Shown: piece after piece, positions 8,710 through 16,978 of the stretch
Layout: each line of letters starts with the position of its first letter
Numbering within the stretch: the first letter of the stretch is position 1
Assembly (NCBI RefSeq): GCF_014654365.1
Contig: NZ_BNAY01000001.1
Span: forward strand, 868,001 to 932,000
Source: Amycolatopsis oliviviridis
GTDB lineage: Bacteria > Actinomycetota > Actinomycetes > Mycobacteriales > Pseudonocardiaceae
Direction of reading: 5' to 3'
DNA length: 64,000 nt
The notes under the pieces: generated by a model
Seen by the model: the letters and a program-made list of their open reading frames with translations, nothing else
Databases searched by the model: none
What the model was told of the DNA's origin: nothing
Position numbers and translations under genes: made by a program

Positions 8710-10269
8710 ATGGCGACCACGACAGACTCCCCGCAGACGCCCTCGTCCGGCTCGCTCGGCGATCGGCTCCGGGTGCCTTCCCGGTTCCCGTACCGCACGA
8801 TCGCGATGGGGACGATAGGCAGCACGCTGCTGATGCTGGCGGCGCTCGGCGCCGGCGGCATCCTGATCCGTGACCCGATCCTGGGGCACGGACCGTTGTC
8901 GTGGATCCGCTACGGCCACGGTCGCATCCTGGCCAACACGATGCTGTACACAGGCTTCGCGCTGATCATCTGGGCCTGGGTCCGGCTCGGCCGGTACGCG
9001 CTGGCCGGGCGGATCGGCAGCCGTCCGATCGTGATCGCGGCCGCGTGCTGGATGGCGCCGCTGCTGGTCTCGCCGCCGCTGTTCACCCGCGACGTCTTCT
9101 CCTACCTCGCGCAGGGCGCTCAGCTGCTCAACGGCCTCGACCCGTACGCCAACGGCCCGGCCGAGCTGGTCGTGCTGCCGGACGTCGTGCAGAACGTCCA
9201 CCCGCTGTGGCAGACGACGCCCGCGCCGTACGGTCCGCTGTTCCTGCTGGTCGCGAAGTGGATCGTCGGGATCACCGGCAACGACATGATCGCCGGCGTC
9301 ATCGCGACCCGCCTGGTGCTGATGATCGGCCTGGTCGGGATGCTGTGGTCCCTGCCGCGGCTGGTCAAGCACCTCGGCGGCAAGCTGCCCATCACCCTGT
9401 GGCTCGCCATCGCCAGCCCGATGACGGTGATCCACCTCGTCGGCGGTCCGCACAACGACCTGCTGATGCTGGGCTTCCTCACCATCGGCGTCCTCGCCGC
9501 GCTGGAGCGCAAGCACGTCCTCGCGATCGTCCTGGTCACGATCGGCATGCTGATCAAACCCACCGCGGCCTGGGCACTGCCGTTCCTGGTCTGGGTGTGG
9601 GCGAACCACCTGCCCGGTGACCGGAAGGTGGTCAACTTCTTCCGCGCGGGCGCGGCGTCGGTCGGGATCTTCCTGCCGGTGTTCGTCGCGGGCACGTGGG
9701 TCTCGCTCGGTTCGTTCAACCTCGGCTGGCTGACCGGCCTCAAGGCGCCGACGCTGATCGCGAACTGGATGAACTTCCCGACCGGGATCGGCGAGATCTT
9801 CTACTCGCTGGTGAACCTGGTGATCGACGTCGAGGTCTCGCCGTTCGTCACGGTGTTCCGGGCGATCGCGATGGTCGGCCTGTTCGTCTTCGCCGGCTGG
9901 CAGTGGTGGCTGGCCCGCGACGGGGGATACCCGGCGATCCACCGGATGGCGATCGTCCTGCTGGCCGGCGCGATCGTCCCGCCGCCCTCGCTGCCGTGGT
10001 ACCTGACCTGGGGTTTCGTCGTCCTGTCGGCCTTCGAGTGGCGTCGCCGGAACCTGGCTGTCGTCGTCGCGGTCTCGGTGTTCGTGACGCTGGTGTACTA
10101 CCCGACGGGGGAGCAGGCGCTCTACGACTGGTGGTTCATGGCGGGCGTCGTCGCCGCGAGCGTGTACGCGGCCGCTTCGCTGCTGCGGCCGGATCCGCTG
10201 GGGATCATCGCCGCCTGGCGGGGGAAGCCGATGGAGCAGTTCCTGCCCGCCGAGGCCCCTCGCTCCTGA
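8710..10269 (+). CDS. GT-C polyprenol-phosphomannose mannosyltransferase, MptA/MptB-like
   Basis: A 519-residue polytopic protein with about twelve or more membrane segments. It resembles mycobacterial/corynebacterial alpha-1,6-mannosyltransferases MptA/MptB, which use polyprenyl-phosphate-mannose to extend lipomannan. The first loop contains PPLFTRDVFSYLAQG, with the acidic residue after Arg expected of GT-C enzymes; GLDPYANGP and HLVGGPHNDLLMLG are further conserved loops. ATG 8710 is preferred because 8641-8709 has unusually AT-rich third positions and odd codons. GTG 8641 has an excellent GAGGGG site, however, and would add 23 residues. It lies just downstream of the ABC operon but probably has its own promoter. 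It likely acts in lipoglycan synthesis at the membrane. Confidence 0.8.
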   Translation: MATTTDSPQTPSSGSLGDRLRVPSRFPYRTIAMGTIGSTLLMLAALGAGGILIRDPILGHGPLSWIRYGHGRILANTMLYTGFALIIWAWVRLGRYALAGRIGSRPIVIAAACWMAPLLVSPPLFTRDVFSYLAQGAQLLNGLDPYANGPAELVVLPDVVQNVHPLWQTTPAPYGPLFLLVAKWIVGITGNDMIAGVIATRLVLMIGLVGMLWSLPRLVKHLGGKLPITLWLAIASPMTVIHLVGGPHNDLLMLGFLTIGVLAALERKHVLAIVLVTIGMLIKPTAAWALPFLVWVWANHLPGDRKVVNFFRAGAASVGIFLPVFVAGTWVSLGSFNLGWLTGLKAPTLIANWMNFPTGIGEIFYSLVNLVIDVEVSPFVTVFRAIAMVGLFVFAGWQWWLARDGGYPAIHRMAIVLLAGAIVPPPSLPWYLTWGFVVLSAFEWRRRNLAVVVAVSVFVTLVYYPTGEQALYDWWFMAGVVAASVYAAASLLRPDPLGIIAAWRGKPMEQFLPAEAPRS

Positions 10270-10382
10270 CGCTCCTTCGTCCCTTCATGTAGTTGGGGGA
10301 GAGGTGTGTGCGTGTGTCATGAAAGGGCCTCGCGAGTGGTGAGGCGAAGGTGGCTCCGCGCCCCACGTGGACTGCCAGAAGC

Positions 10383-10435
10383 GGGATGAAGGGGACTTTC
10401 CCCTTATCTCAAGCGCGGAAGGTCCCCTTCATCCC
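10383..10435. repeat. Palindromic repeat, ATGAAGGGGAC family
   Basis: Imperfect inverted repeat: 19-base arms at 10383-10401 and 10417-10435 differ at one position and enclose a 15-base spacer. It belongs to the same style of TGAAGG...CCTTCA palindromes seen at 19740, 19807, 39664 and 54482. It sits between convergent genes and could terminate transcription. The rest of 10270-10548 holds no gene; 10481-10503 (GTGTATAACG then CTATACGGCAC) resembles 45-67 in the first gene. Confidence 0.6.
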
Positions 10436-10509
10436 ACTCCTCACCGCATGCACCGGCGCTAAAGGAGCTCGCTCATCAAGGTGTATAACGACCTATACGG
10501 CACGGCGAA

Positions 10510-10540
10510 GGCGCTGTTGCCGCTAAACGGCAACAGCGCC
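10510..10540. terminator. Bidirectional hairpin terminator
   Basis: A perfect 13-bp stem (GGCGCTGTTGCCG and its complement) with a 5-base CTAAA loop. It is followed on the plus strand by six A residues. It sits 8 bases past the stop of the minus-strand PPOX gene and downstream of the plus-strand mannosyltransferase, so it probably ends both transcripts. The A run is on the wrong side for a classic U-tract on the plus strand, so it would be an actinobacterial-style U-less terminator. Confidence 0.65.
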
Positions 10541-10548
10541 AAAAAAGC

Positions 10549-10968
10549 TCAGGAAGAACCCCGCCAGCCGCTCCACGCGTGAACCAGCGTGCTCACGACG
10601 GCATGGGGCGGCGGCTGGTCCTCGTACTGCGGATACTTCTCCCGCAGCAGCCGCACGGGGAGGGCCTGCTCCTCGGGATCGGTCAGCACCCGGGCGACGC
10701 CGTCGGCACGGGCCCACCACAGGCCGGCCCAGTCTTCGTCGTAGCGGTCGGTCAAAAAGCTGACCACGGGGTTCTCGGCGATGTTCTTCAGCCGTCGCAA
10801 CGCCGTCGTGCTCTTGGGTTTGTGATCGATCGCGAACGCCACCGAATCGCCTTCGACGACGAATGTCACCGGCACCAGGTGAGGCACGCCGTCGATACCG
10901 GCCGTCGCCAGCCTCGCGATCCGCTCGCCTTCGAACCGGGACCTGGCTTCCGCAGGCGTCAACCGCAT
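10549..10968 (-). CDS. PPOX-class F420-dependent-type protein
   Basis: A 139-residue single-domain split-barrel protein of the pyridoxamine-phosphate-oxidase superfamily. The pattern RIARLATAGIDGVPHLVPVTFVV, then KSTTALRRLKNI and NPVVSFLTDRYDEDW matches the actinobacterial Rv0121c-like group (TIGR03668), whose members are thought to use coenzyme F420. It is probably a cytosolic oxidoreductase of unknown substrate. ATG 10968 gives an N-terminus MRLTPAEARSRFEGERI as expected for the group, though the ribosome-binding site is weak. It lies 22 bases after the methyltransferase gene and is probably in its operon. Confidence 0.85.
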   Translation of the reverse strand: MRLTPAEARSRFEGERIARLATAGIDGVPHLVPVTFVVEGDSVAFAIDHKPKSTTALRRLKNIAENPVVSFLTDRYDEDWAGLWWARADGVARVLTDPEEQALPVRLLREKYPQYEDQPPPHAVVSTLVHAWSGWRGSS

Positions 10969-10990
10969 GCCCGCAACGGTACCTAAGTGG

Positions 10991-11617
10991 CTAGCCGGAA
11001 CGGCGCACGCGGAGCACGTTGTCCGACCGCGTTCCCTGCTGCCCCTCGGGCCCCGGGAAGTCGCGCGTGATGACGTCCTGCCGGTCCACGGTCCAGTCGC
11101 CGTCGGCCAGTTCCAGCGCATCGAGTACCTCGGCGGGCGTCGGGAAGTGGACGTCCTTGTGCGGTGGCTCTTCCATCCAGGTCGGCCAGCCCGCGTGGCC
11201 GGCGACGATCAGCGTTCCGCCCGGCGCCACGGCTTCGGTGGCCCGGCGGAGTGCCTTGTCCTGTTCGCCGTCCTCCGCGACGGGGGAGTGGAAGAACTGG
11301 GCGGAGACGAGGTCGAAACGTCCCTCCGGGAACGATTTCGCCAGGTCGTGGCGTTCCCAGACGATGCCCTCGGCACCGGCTTCGGCCGCGTGCCCGGCGG
11401 CACGCTTCAGCGCGACGTCCGAGATGTCGACGGCGGTGACCTGCCATCCCTGCTGGGTGAGCCAGATCGCGTCGCCGCCTTCGCCGCAGCCGAGATCGAG
11501 TGCCCTGCCCGGCGTCAGCGAGTCGACCTCCGCCACCAGGATCGGGTTCGCCTTCCCGCTCCAGACCTGGTCTTTGTCCCGGTAGAAGTCTTCCCAGAAC
11601 TGCTGTGTGGAATCCAT
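10991..11617 (-). CDS. Class I SAM-dependent methyltransferase
   Basis: A 208-residue Rossmann-fold methyltransferase. Motif I is ALDLGCGEGGDAIWL (about residues 39-53), motif II VTAVDISDVAL, and the post-motif region has VWERHDLAKSFPEGRFDLV. The N-terminus MDSTQQFWEDFYRDKDQVWSG is typical of TehB-like/thiopurine-type small methyltransferases. ATG 11617 is chosen because it gives this N-terminus; GTG/ATG options upstream (11632) lack better sites. Substrate unknown. It precedes the PPOX gene with a short gap. Confidence 0.85.
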   Translation of the reverse strand: MDSTQQFWEDFYRDKDQVWSGKANPILVAEVDSLTPGRALDLGCGEGGDAIWLTQQGWQVTAVDISDVALKRAAGHAAEAGAEGIVWERHDLAKSFPEGRFDLVSAQFFHSPVAEDGEQDKALRRATEAVAPGGTLIVAGHAGWPTWMEEPPHKDVHFPTPAEVLDALELADGDWTVDRQDVITRDFPGPEGQQGTRSDNVLRVRRSG

Positions 11618-11665
11618 GTCCGAAAGATGCATCGAGGCGGGCAAACCTCGCAAGTTCCGTTGCCG

Positions 11666-12553
11666 TTATGGCAAAACCTGGAGGGTGCCCGCGTCGGCGT
11701 CGAAAGTGGCCCGCGCGCCGAGGGGAATGGTCGGCGACGCCGGGACGTGCCCGAAGCCGAAGTCCCAGGCCATGGGCACCCCGAGCGGGCCGAGCCGGTC
11801 GAGCATCAGGGACCGGATCGCCTCCGGATCGCCACAGGAGTCCCACGAACCCAGCACGAATCCCCGGACGCCGTCGAGCCAGCCGGACCGCAGCAACTGG
11901 GTCAGCATGCGGTCGATCCGGTACGCGTTCTCAGTGACGTCCTCCAGCAGCACGATCGCGTCGCGCGCCGAACCCTGTTCCGGAGCGCCGAGGCCCGAGG
12001 CCAGAAGCGCGAGGTTGCCACCGATGAGCGTGCCGGTCGCGGTGCCCGGGACCAGCGGGGACGACGTCGAGGAGGTGATCGTCCGAACCGCGTCCGGCTC
12101 GAACAACGACAGCCGCAGGTGTTCGGCGGCGACCGCGTCGAACAGCGTGGTCGCGGGCAAGGGGGAGAACAGCGTCTCCAGTCCCAAGTGGACGTTCACC
12201 GCCCGGTGCAGCGCGGTCACGTCGCTGGACCCGGCGAACGTCTTGGGCCCGGCCGCTTCCAGCGCCGTCCAGTCGACCAGGTCGAGCATTCTCTGCGAGC
12301 CGTAACCGCCTCGGGCGGCGAGGACGCAGGTCACCTTCGGGTCCAGCCAGGCTCGCGTGAACTCGGCGGCCCGCGCCTCGTCTGGTGCCGAGAGATAGCC
12401 GACGGGAGTCGCACGGACGCACTCGCCGACGTGGACCTCGACGTCCCAGCCGTTCAACACGGACAGGGCCTTCTCGACGAGTTCCGCGGGGACCGGACCC
12501 GCCGGGGCGACCAGGGCGATCGTGTCGCCCGGCCGGGTCTTCGGTGGCCTCAC
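11666..12553 (-). CDS. LD-carboxypeptidase, peptidase family S66
   Basis: A 295-residue serine peptidase of the LdcA/S66 family. It cleaves the L,D-bond of muropeptide tetrapeptides (or related microcin-like amides) during peptidoglycan recycling. The catalytic Ser is in ARGGYGSQR (about residue 86); the Glu lies in LLEDVTENAYRIDRML and the His in FGFGHVP, which completes the Ser-Glu-His triad. No signal peptide, so cytosolic. GTG 12553 overlaps the stop of the S9 peptidase gene (GTGA), so the two are coupled. Confidence 0.92.
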   Translation of the reverse strand: MRPPKTRPGDTIALVAPAGPVPAELVEKALSVLNGWDVEVHVGECVRATPVGYLSAPDEARAAEFTRAWLDPKVTCVLAARGGYGSQRMLDLVDWTALEAAGPKTFAGSSDVTALHRAVNVHLGLETLFSPLPATTLFDAVAAEHLRLSLFEPDAVRTITSSTSSPLVPGTATGTLIGGNLALLASGLGAPEQGSARDAIVLLEDVTENAYRIDRMLTQLLRSGWLDGVRGFVLGSWDSCGDPEAIRSLMLDRLGPLGVPMAWDFGFGHVPASPTIPLGARATFDADAGTLQVLP

Positions 12554-14490
12554 CGGCTCAGCGGGAGCTTCGGCACGCCAGGCGTCTCGAAGCCGAGGAC
12601 CTGGCCGTAGAACGACAACTCCGCTTCGAGGGCGGCGATGATCGTCTCCGCCTTCCGGAAGCCGTGCTGCTCGCCCTCGAACCTCAGATAGGCGTGTTCG
12701 ATGCCGCGTCCGGCCAGCCCGGCCACGAACCGGTCCGCCTGTTCGGGCGGGCAGATCTCGTCTTCGAGGCCCTGCAGGAACAGCAACGGGCCGGCGAGGG
12801 TGTCGGCGTTGTTGATCGGCGACCGATCGCGGTAGCGCTGCGCGGTGTCCGGGAGCGGTCCGATCAGCCCGTCGAGGTAGCGGGACTCGAAGTCGTGCGT
12901 CTCGCCGCCGTCGCCGGTCCACTGGCCGAGGTCGAGGATCGGGTACATCACGGTGCCCGCGCGGTAGGTCGTGGTGGTGGTCACCGACGCGGCGGAGGTG
13001 TAGCCGCCCGCGCTGCCGCCGCGGATCGCGAGCCTGTCGCCGTCGACGGTGCCTTCGGCGGCGAGCGCTTCGGCGACGGTGACGCAGTCGGCGACGTCGA
13101 CGACGCCCCACTGCTCCCGCAGCCGTTCACGGTAAGCGCGTCCGTAGCCGGTCGAGCCGCCGTAGTTCACCGTGACGACGGCGATCCCGCGGCTGGTGAA
13201 GTAGGCGATCTCGAAATCGAGCACCGCGCTGTCCCGGCCGGTCGGCCCGCCGTGCGGGTACACGAGCAGCGGCGGCCGTTCCCCGTCCGGCGCGGTGAAG
13301 CCGGCATTCGCGGGGAGATAGACGAAGGCCGGGATCCGGTCGCCCTCGTCGCTTTTGAAGATCCGCTCCACGGGCGTTGACAGGTAGGCGTGTGACGGTG
13401 GCTCGGGCGCTGTCGCCAGTTCGGTCACTGTCCCGTCTTCGAGGCCGACCTTCACGACGGCGCCCTCACGTGCCGGGCCTGCCGCGACGCCGACGACGCC
13501 GCCTTCGTGGATGGCGAAACCGTTGGTGGACCAGGTGGTCAGGTCGTCGGCGGCGGCTACCGGCGTCACTTCGCGGGTCGCCTCGTCGAGGACGGCGAGC
13601 CTGCCTGACGCGATGACGGCGTATCGGCCGTCTCCGAGAGGGGTGAACCAGCGCGTGCCGAGTTTCCACTGCGGGCCGCCGATCTCCCGCTCGCACGGCG
13701 CCAGGTTCGTGACGCCGCCGTCGAGCCCGACGCGATGGAGGTTCCACCAGCCGTCCGGGTCGAGCAGCGCGAGCAGGCTGTCCGCCGACTCCCATTCGAC
13801 CTGGCAGACGGAGACGTCCACTGCGCCGGCGAGCACGTGGTGGGGTCCGAAGGTGCCGTCCTCGCGGAGCTCGGCGACGCACAGTTCCGTGCCGTCCCAC
13901 GGCATCGCGGGGTGGTTCCAGCCGATCCACGCCGCCCGCGTGCCGTCGGGGGACAGCTGCGGCGCGGTGAGGAAGTGATGGCTGGCCGTCAGGACCCGTT
14001 CCGGGCCGCCGTCGAGGGGGACGGCGATGAGGTCGCGGGCGATGTCGACGCGCCGGGGGCCGGTGCTGCGTTCGCGTACCAGCCACACTTCGCCGGGCTT
14101 GCCGGGCCGGAGGTCGCTGTAGCGGATCCCGTGCAGGGTCGCGGGTTCCGGGGTCAGGGGGGTGGTCTCGCCGGTGGTCAGGTCGCGGCGGTAGACGCGC
14201 TGATCCGCCCAGTGCGTGAAGACGAGGTCGTCGCCGAGCACGAGCCAGGGGCGGCCGCCGTACTCGTGGACGCGGTTCCGGACGTTCCAAGGGGCGGGAA
14301 GGACGTCTTCGGTCGTGCCGTCGGCGCGTGACCGCACGAGGGTGACGCGGCCGCCTTCACCTGTTCTCGCTTCGGCCCACCAAACCTCGTCTCCCGCTGT
14401 CGCTAGCCATTGCGCGCTGACTCCCGAGGCCGCGACGTCGGCGGCCGACAGGGGAGACGTCCAGGTGCCGTAAGGGGCGATCTCAACCAC
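12550..14490 (-). CDS. S9 family prolyl oligopeptidase-type peptidase
   Basis: A 646-residue serine peptidase with an N-terminal beta-propeller (about 1-370, repeated W-x-x-HP-type blades such as WIGWNHPAMPWD) and a C-terminal alpha/beta-hydrolase domain (about 390-640). The nucleophile is in IRGGSAGGYTS, the Asp in FLQGLEDEICPPEQ and the His in GEQHGFRK. It matches dipeptidyl-aminopeptidase/acylaminoacyl-peptidase types that clear short peptides in the cytosol. GTG 14490 (VEIAPYGTW) is the most distal plausible start; no strong ribosome-binding site is seen. Operon with the LD-carboxypeptidase. Confidence 0.92.
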   Translation of the reverse strand: MVEIAPYGTWTSPLSAADVAASGVSAQWLATAGDEVWWAEARTGEGGRVTLVRSRADGTTEDVLPAPWNVRNRVHEYGGRPWLVLGDDLVFTHWADQRVYRRDLTTGETTPLTPEPATLHGIRYSDLRPGKPGEVWLVRERSTGPRRVDIARDLIAVPLDGGPERVLTASHHFLTAPQLSPDGTRAAWIGWNHPAMPWDGTELCVAELREDGTFGPHHVLAGAVDVSVCQVEWESADSLLALLDPDGWWNLHRVGLDGGVTNLAPCEREIGGPQWKLGTRWFTPLGDGRYAVIASGRLAVLDEATREVTPVAAADDLTTWSTNGFAIHEGGVVGVAAGPAREGAVVKVGLEDGTVTELATAPEPPSHAYLSTPVERIFKSDEGDRIPAFVYLPANAGFTAPDGERPPLLVYPHGGPTGRDSAVLDFEIAYFTSRGIAVVTVNYGGSTGYGRAYRERLREQWGVVDVADCVTVAEALAAEGTVDGDRLAIRGGSAGGYTSAASVTTTTTYRAGTVMYPILDLGQWTGDGGETHDFESRYLDGLIGPLPDTAQRYRDRSPINNADTLAGPLLFLQGLEDEICPPEQADRFVAGLAGRGIEHAYLRFEGEQHGFRKAETIIAALEAELSFYGQVLGFETPGVPKLPLSR

Positions 14491-14634
14491 AGCTGAAGAC
14501 TAGGAGTGCCTCTTTGCCCGCGGTGGCGCGGGGCACAGCTGGGAGGAGCGGTTTTGTCGAGCGGTTTCGCCCTCGGCGGAACCGTGGGGCGGCGGATGCC
14601 GATCATGGGGTCGTGGCCTAGGGTCAAAGGTGCC

Positions 14635-15210
14635 ATGTCTCGCGTAATCCACGTCTTCCGCCAGCCCGACCGGTTCGTCGCAGGAACCGTCGGTGAGCCC
14701 GGCGACCGCACGTTCTACCTCCAGGCGTCCGAGGACGTCCGCACGATCAGTGTGACCATCGAAAAACAGCAGGTCGTGGTCTTGGCCGAAAGGCTCAGCT
14801 CGCTGCTGGAAGAGGTCGCCAGCCGGTTCGGCGCGGACGTACCGGACGACGCGCCCGACGAGCTCCTCGACGTCGACCCCTTGACCGTGCCGGTCGAGGA
14901 GGAGTTCCGCGTCGGCACGATGGGGCTCGGGTGGGATGCCGACAGCAGCGCCGTCGTCATCGAGCTGCTCGCGATGACGGAAGGCGAGGTGGACGAAACG
15001 GTCGTTCTGGACGACACGGAAGAGGGGCCGGACGCCGTCCGTGTCTTCCTGACCCCCGGCGCGGCGCGTGCGTTCGCCGAACGCGCCGATCGGGTGGTCA
15101 ACGCCGGTCGCAAACCGTGCCCGCTGTGCGCGGAGCCGCTCGACCCGGCGGGCCACATCTGCCCGCGCCAGAACGGGTACCGGCGCGACGTCGACGTCCT
15201 CGAGGACTGA
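14635..15210 (+). CDS. DUF3090 family protein
   Basis: A 191-residue actinobacterial conserved protein (DUF3090, TIGR03847). The first half is beta-rich (VIHVFRQPDRFVAGTVG, RTFYLQASE). The C-terminus has a CPLCAEPLDPAGHICPR motif, with Cys and His residues that could form a zinc knuckle, and ends in YRRDVDVLED. ATG 14635 has AAAGGTG just upstream. It is followed after 4 bases by the SCO1664-family gene; this pairing is conserved in actinobacteria. Function unknown. Confidence 0.9.
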   Translation: MSRVIHVFRQPDRFVAGTVGEPGDRTFYLQASEDVRTISVTIEKQQVVVLAERLSSLLEEVASRFGADVPDDAPDELLDVDPLTVPVEEEFRVGTMGLGWDADSSAVVIELLAMTEGEVDETVVLDDTEEGPDAVRVFLTPGAARAFAERADRVVNAGRKPCPLCAEPLDPAGHICPRQNGYRRDVDVLED

Positions 15211-15214
15211 CGGG

Positions 15215-15997
15215 GTGTCGGAGACTTCGCGGGAGCTGGTGACGCGCGGCAAGATCGACGTCGAAGGCCGGCTCGTCGACGCCTCCAACGTGACGCTCTT
15301 CTGTGCGATCGAACTCGACGGCGTGAGCGGCAACGTCGTGTACAAGCCGGTGTCGGGTGAGCGGCCGCTGTGGGACTTCCCGGACGGGACCCTGGCCGGT
15401 CGTGAGGTCGCGACGGCCATGGTCGCCGAGGCTTCCGGGCTCGGCGCGATCCCGCCGACGGTGCTGCGCGACGGGCCGTTCGGGCCCGGCATGGTGCAGC
15501 TGTGGATCGAGACGACCGACGAGGAACTGGTCGACGTCCGTTCCCCGGAGAGCCTGCCGGACGACTGGCGTGTCGTGCTGCACGCGCACGATCGCGACGG
15601 TGAGCCCGCGGTGCTCGCACACGCGAATCGCCAGGGCATGCGGGAACTGGCCGTGCTCGACATCGTGGTCAACAACACCGACCGCAAGGGCGGCCATGTG
15701 CTCGCCGGTGCCGACGGCCGGGTTTACGGAGTGGACCACGGGATCTGCCTGCACACCGATCCGAAGCTGCGGACGGTGCTCTGGGGCTGGATCGGCGAGC
15801 GGCTGACCGAGGACGAGGTCGGCAAGCTGCGCGGTCTGCGCGAGCGGCTGGACGGTGAGCTCGGCGATGCGCTGGGCGAGCATCTCACCGGTTTCGAGAT
15901 CCGGGCGCTGGCCGAACGCACCGAGTCGCTGCTGGCGGAGGGTGTCTTCCCGGAGCCCGGCGACGACTGGCGCGCGATTCCTTGGCCGCTGTTCTGA
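15215..15997 (+). CDS. SCO1664 family protein, PI3/4-kinase-like fold
   Basis: A 260-residue protein of the actinobacterial SCO1664/TIGR03843 family. It shows a kinase-like layout: a lysine in GNVVYKPVSGERPLWDFP, then LAVLDIVVNNTDRKGGHVL and VYGVDHGICLH, which resemble the catalytic DxxxxN and DxG-like motifs of PI3/4-kinase-related proteins. GTG 15215 follows the DUF3090 stop by 4 bases. Role unknown; in other actinobacteria the pair is near mycothiol gene mshC, which is not present here. Confidence 0.88.
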   Translation: MSETSRELVTRGKIDVEGRLVDASNVTLFCAIELDGVSGNVVYKPVSGERPLWDFPDGTLAGREVATAMVAEASGLGAIPPTVLRDGPFGPGMVQLWIETTDEELVDVRSPESLPDDWRVVLHAHDRDGEPAVLAHANRQGMRELAVLDIVVNNTDRKGGHVLAGADGRVYGVDHGICLHTDPKLRTVLWGWIGERLTEDEVGKLRGLRERLDGELGDALGEHLTGFEIRALAERTESLLAEGVFPEPGDDWRAIPWPLF

Positions 15998-16002
15998 ACG
16001 TC

Positions 16003-16881
16003 ATGGACGATCAGGCCCGCGCACGCCTGATCGCTCGCTTCGGTGAGGACGTCGCGACGTGGTGCGACGCCCTGCCCACGCTGGTGGCGCGGCTGGCGGA
16101 GCGCTGGGGTCTGACCGTCGTCGACGCGAAGCCGGGCAACACCGGCCGCACTCTGATCTGCGATGGGGACGACGGCGTCAAGAAGGTCCTCAAGCTGACA
16201 CCGGATCACGCGATCGCCGAGTCCGAGGCGTCCGCGCTGCGGGCGTGGGACGGTTGCTCGCGGGTCGTGCAGGTCTTGGAGACCGAGTTCGCCGACGGAG
16301 CGATCCTGCTGGAGGGCATCGATCCCGGCACGCAGCTGATGGAGGCGGGGGCGAACGTCCCCTGGGCCGAGGTCGGCGATCTGCTGACCCAGATCCACGC
16401 GGTGACTCCGCCGTCGGGTTTCCCGACCTTGGAAGACCGCGTCGTCTTCATGTACGGGCTCGCCGAGAGTGGTCTGCGTGGCTCGGTGGCCGAGGCGACG
16501 TTGTCGTTGGAGATGCTCGATCGCGCGCGCCTGCGTGCGCTCGCCCTCGCGACCGACGGGGGAGGGAACGCGATCGTGCACGGTGACCTGCACCCGGGCA
16601 ACGTCCTCGACGGCGGGCCGGGCAGGGGAGCGGTCGCCATCGACCCTCGGCCGAGCGTCGGCGACCCGTCGTTCGATCTGGCCGACTGGGTCACGCTGCC
16701 GATGCGCGACGGCGGCACGCTCGAAGACGGCTTCGACGCGATCGCCCCGCATCTGCCGGGTTTCGACGCCGAGCGGGTGCGGGCGTGGTGCGTCGCGCTC
16801 TCCCCGCTGTTCGTGATGCGCCCGCTCGACCGCGGCGAGCGGACCCCGTTCGTCGAAGCGATGCTGTCGTTCTGTTGGTGA
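16003..16881 (+). CDS. Aminoglycoside/hydroxyurea phosphotransferase-like kinase
   Basis: A 292-residue antibiotic-kinase-fold protein. The catalytic loop is VHGDLHPGNVLDGG (Asp and Asn in the Brenner motif) and the metal-binding segment is IDPRPSVGDPSFDLADW; the N-lobe lysine sits in KKVLKLTPD. It resembles streptomycin-6-kinase/hydroxyurea-phosphotransferase family members, but the real substrate cannot be told from sequence. It may be a housekeeping small-molecule kinase rather than a resistance gene, given its place between conserved DUF genes. ATG 16003 follows the previous stop by 5 bases. Confidence 0.85.
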   Translation: MDDQARARLIARFGEDVATWCDALPTLVARLAERWGLTVVDAKPGNTGRTLICDGDDGVKKVLKLTPDHAIAESEASALRAWDGCSRVVQVLETEFADGAILLEGIDPGTQLMEAGANVPWAEVGDLLTQIHAVTPPSGFPTLEDRVVFMYGLAESGLRGSVAEATLSLEMLDRARLRALALATDGGGNAIVHGDLHPGNVLDGGPGRGAVAIDPRPSVGDPSFDLADWVTLPMRDGGTLEDGFDAIAPHLPGFDAERVRAWCVALSPLFVMRPLDRGERTPFVEAMLSFCW

Positions 16882-16978
16882 GCCTGAGTCGGCGATCGAC
16901 GTCGGCAGGGCGGCGGATGGCCGCCTGACCGGCGTGGCGGGCAGACGCCGACCCCGGGCACCGCTAGCGTCGTCGGCC

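Noticed and set aside
16003..16881. An antibiotic-resistance kinase
   Set aside because: The fold fits, but the setting among conserved genes gives no support for a resistance role.
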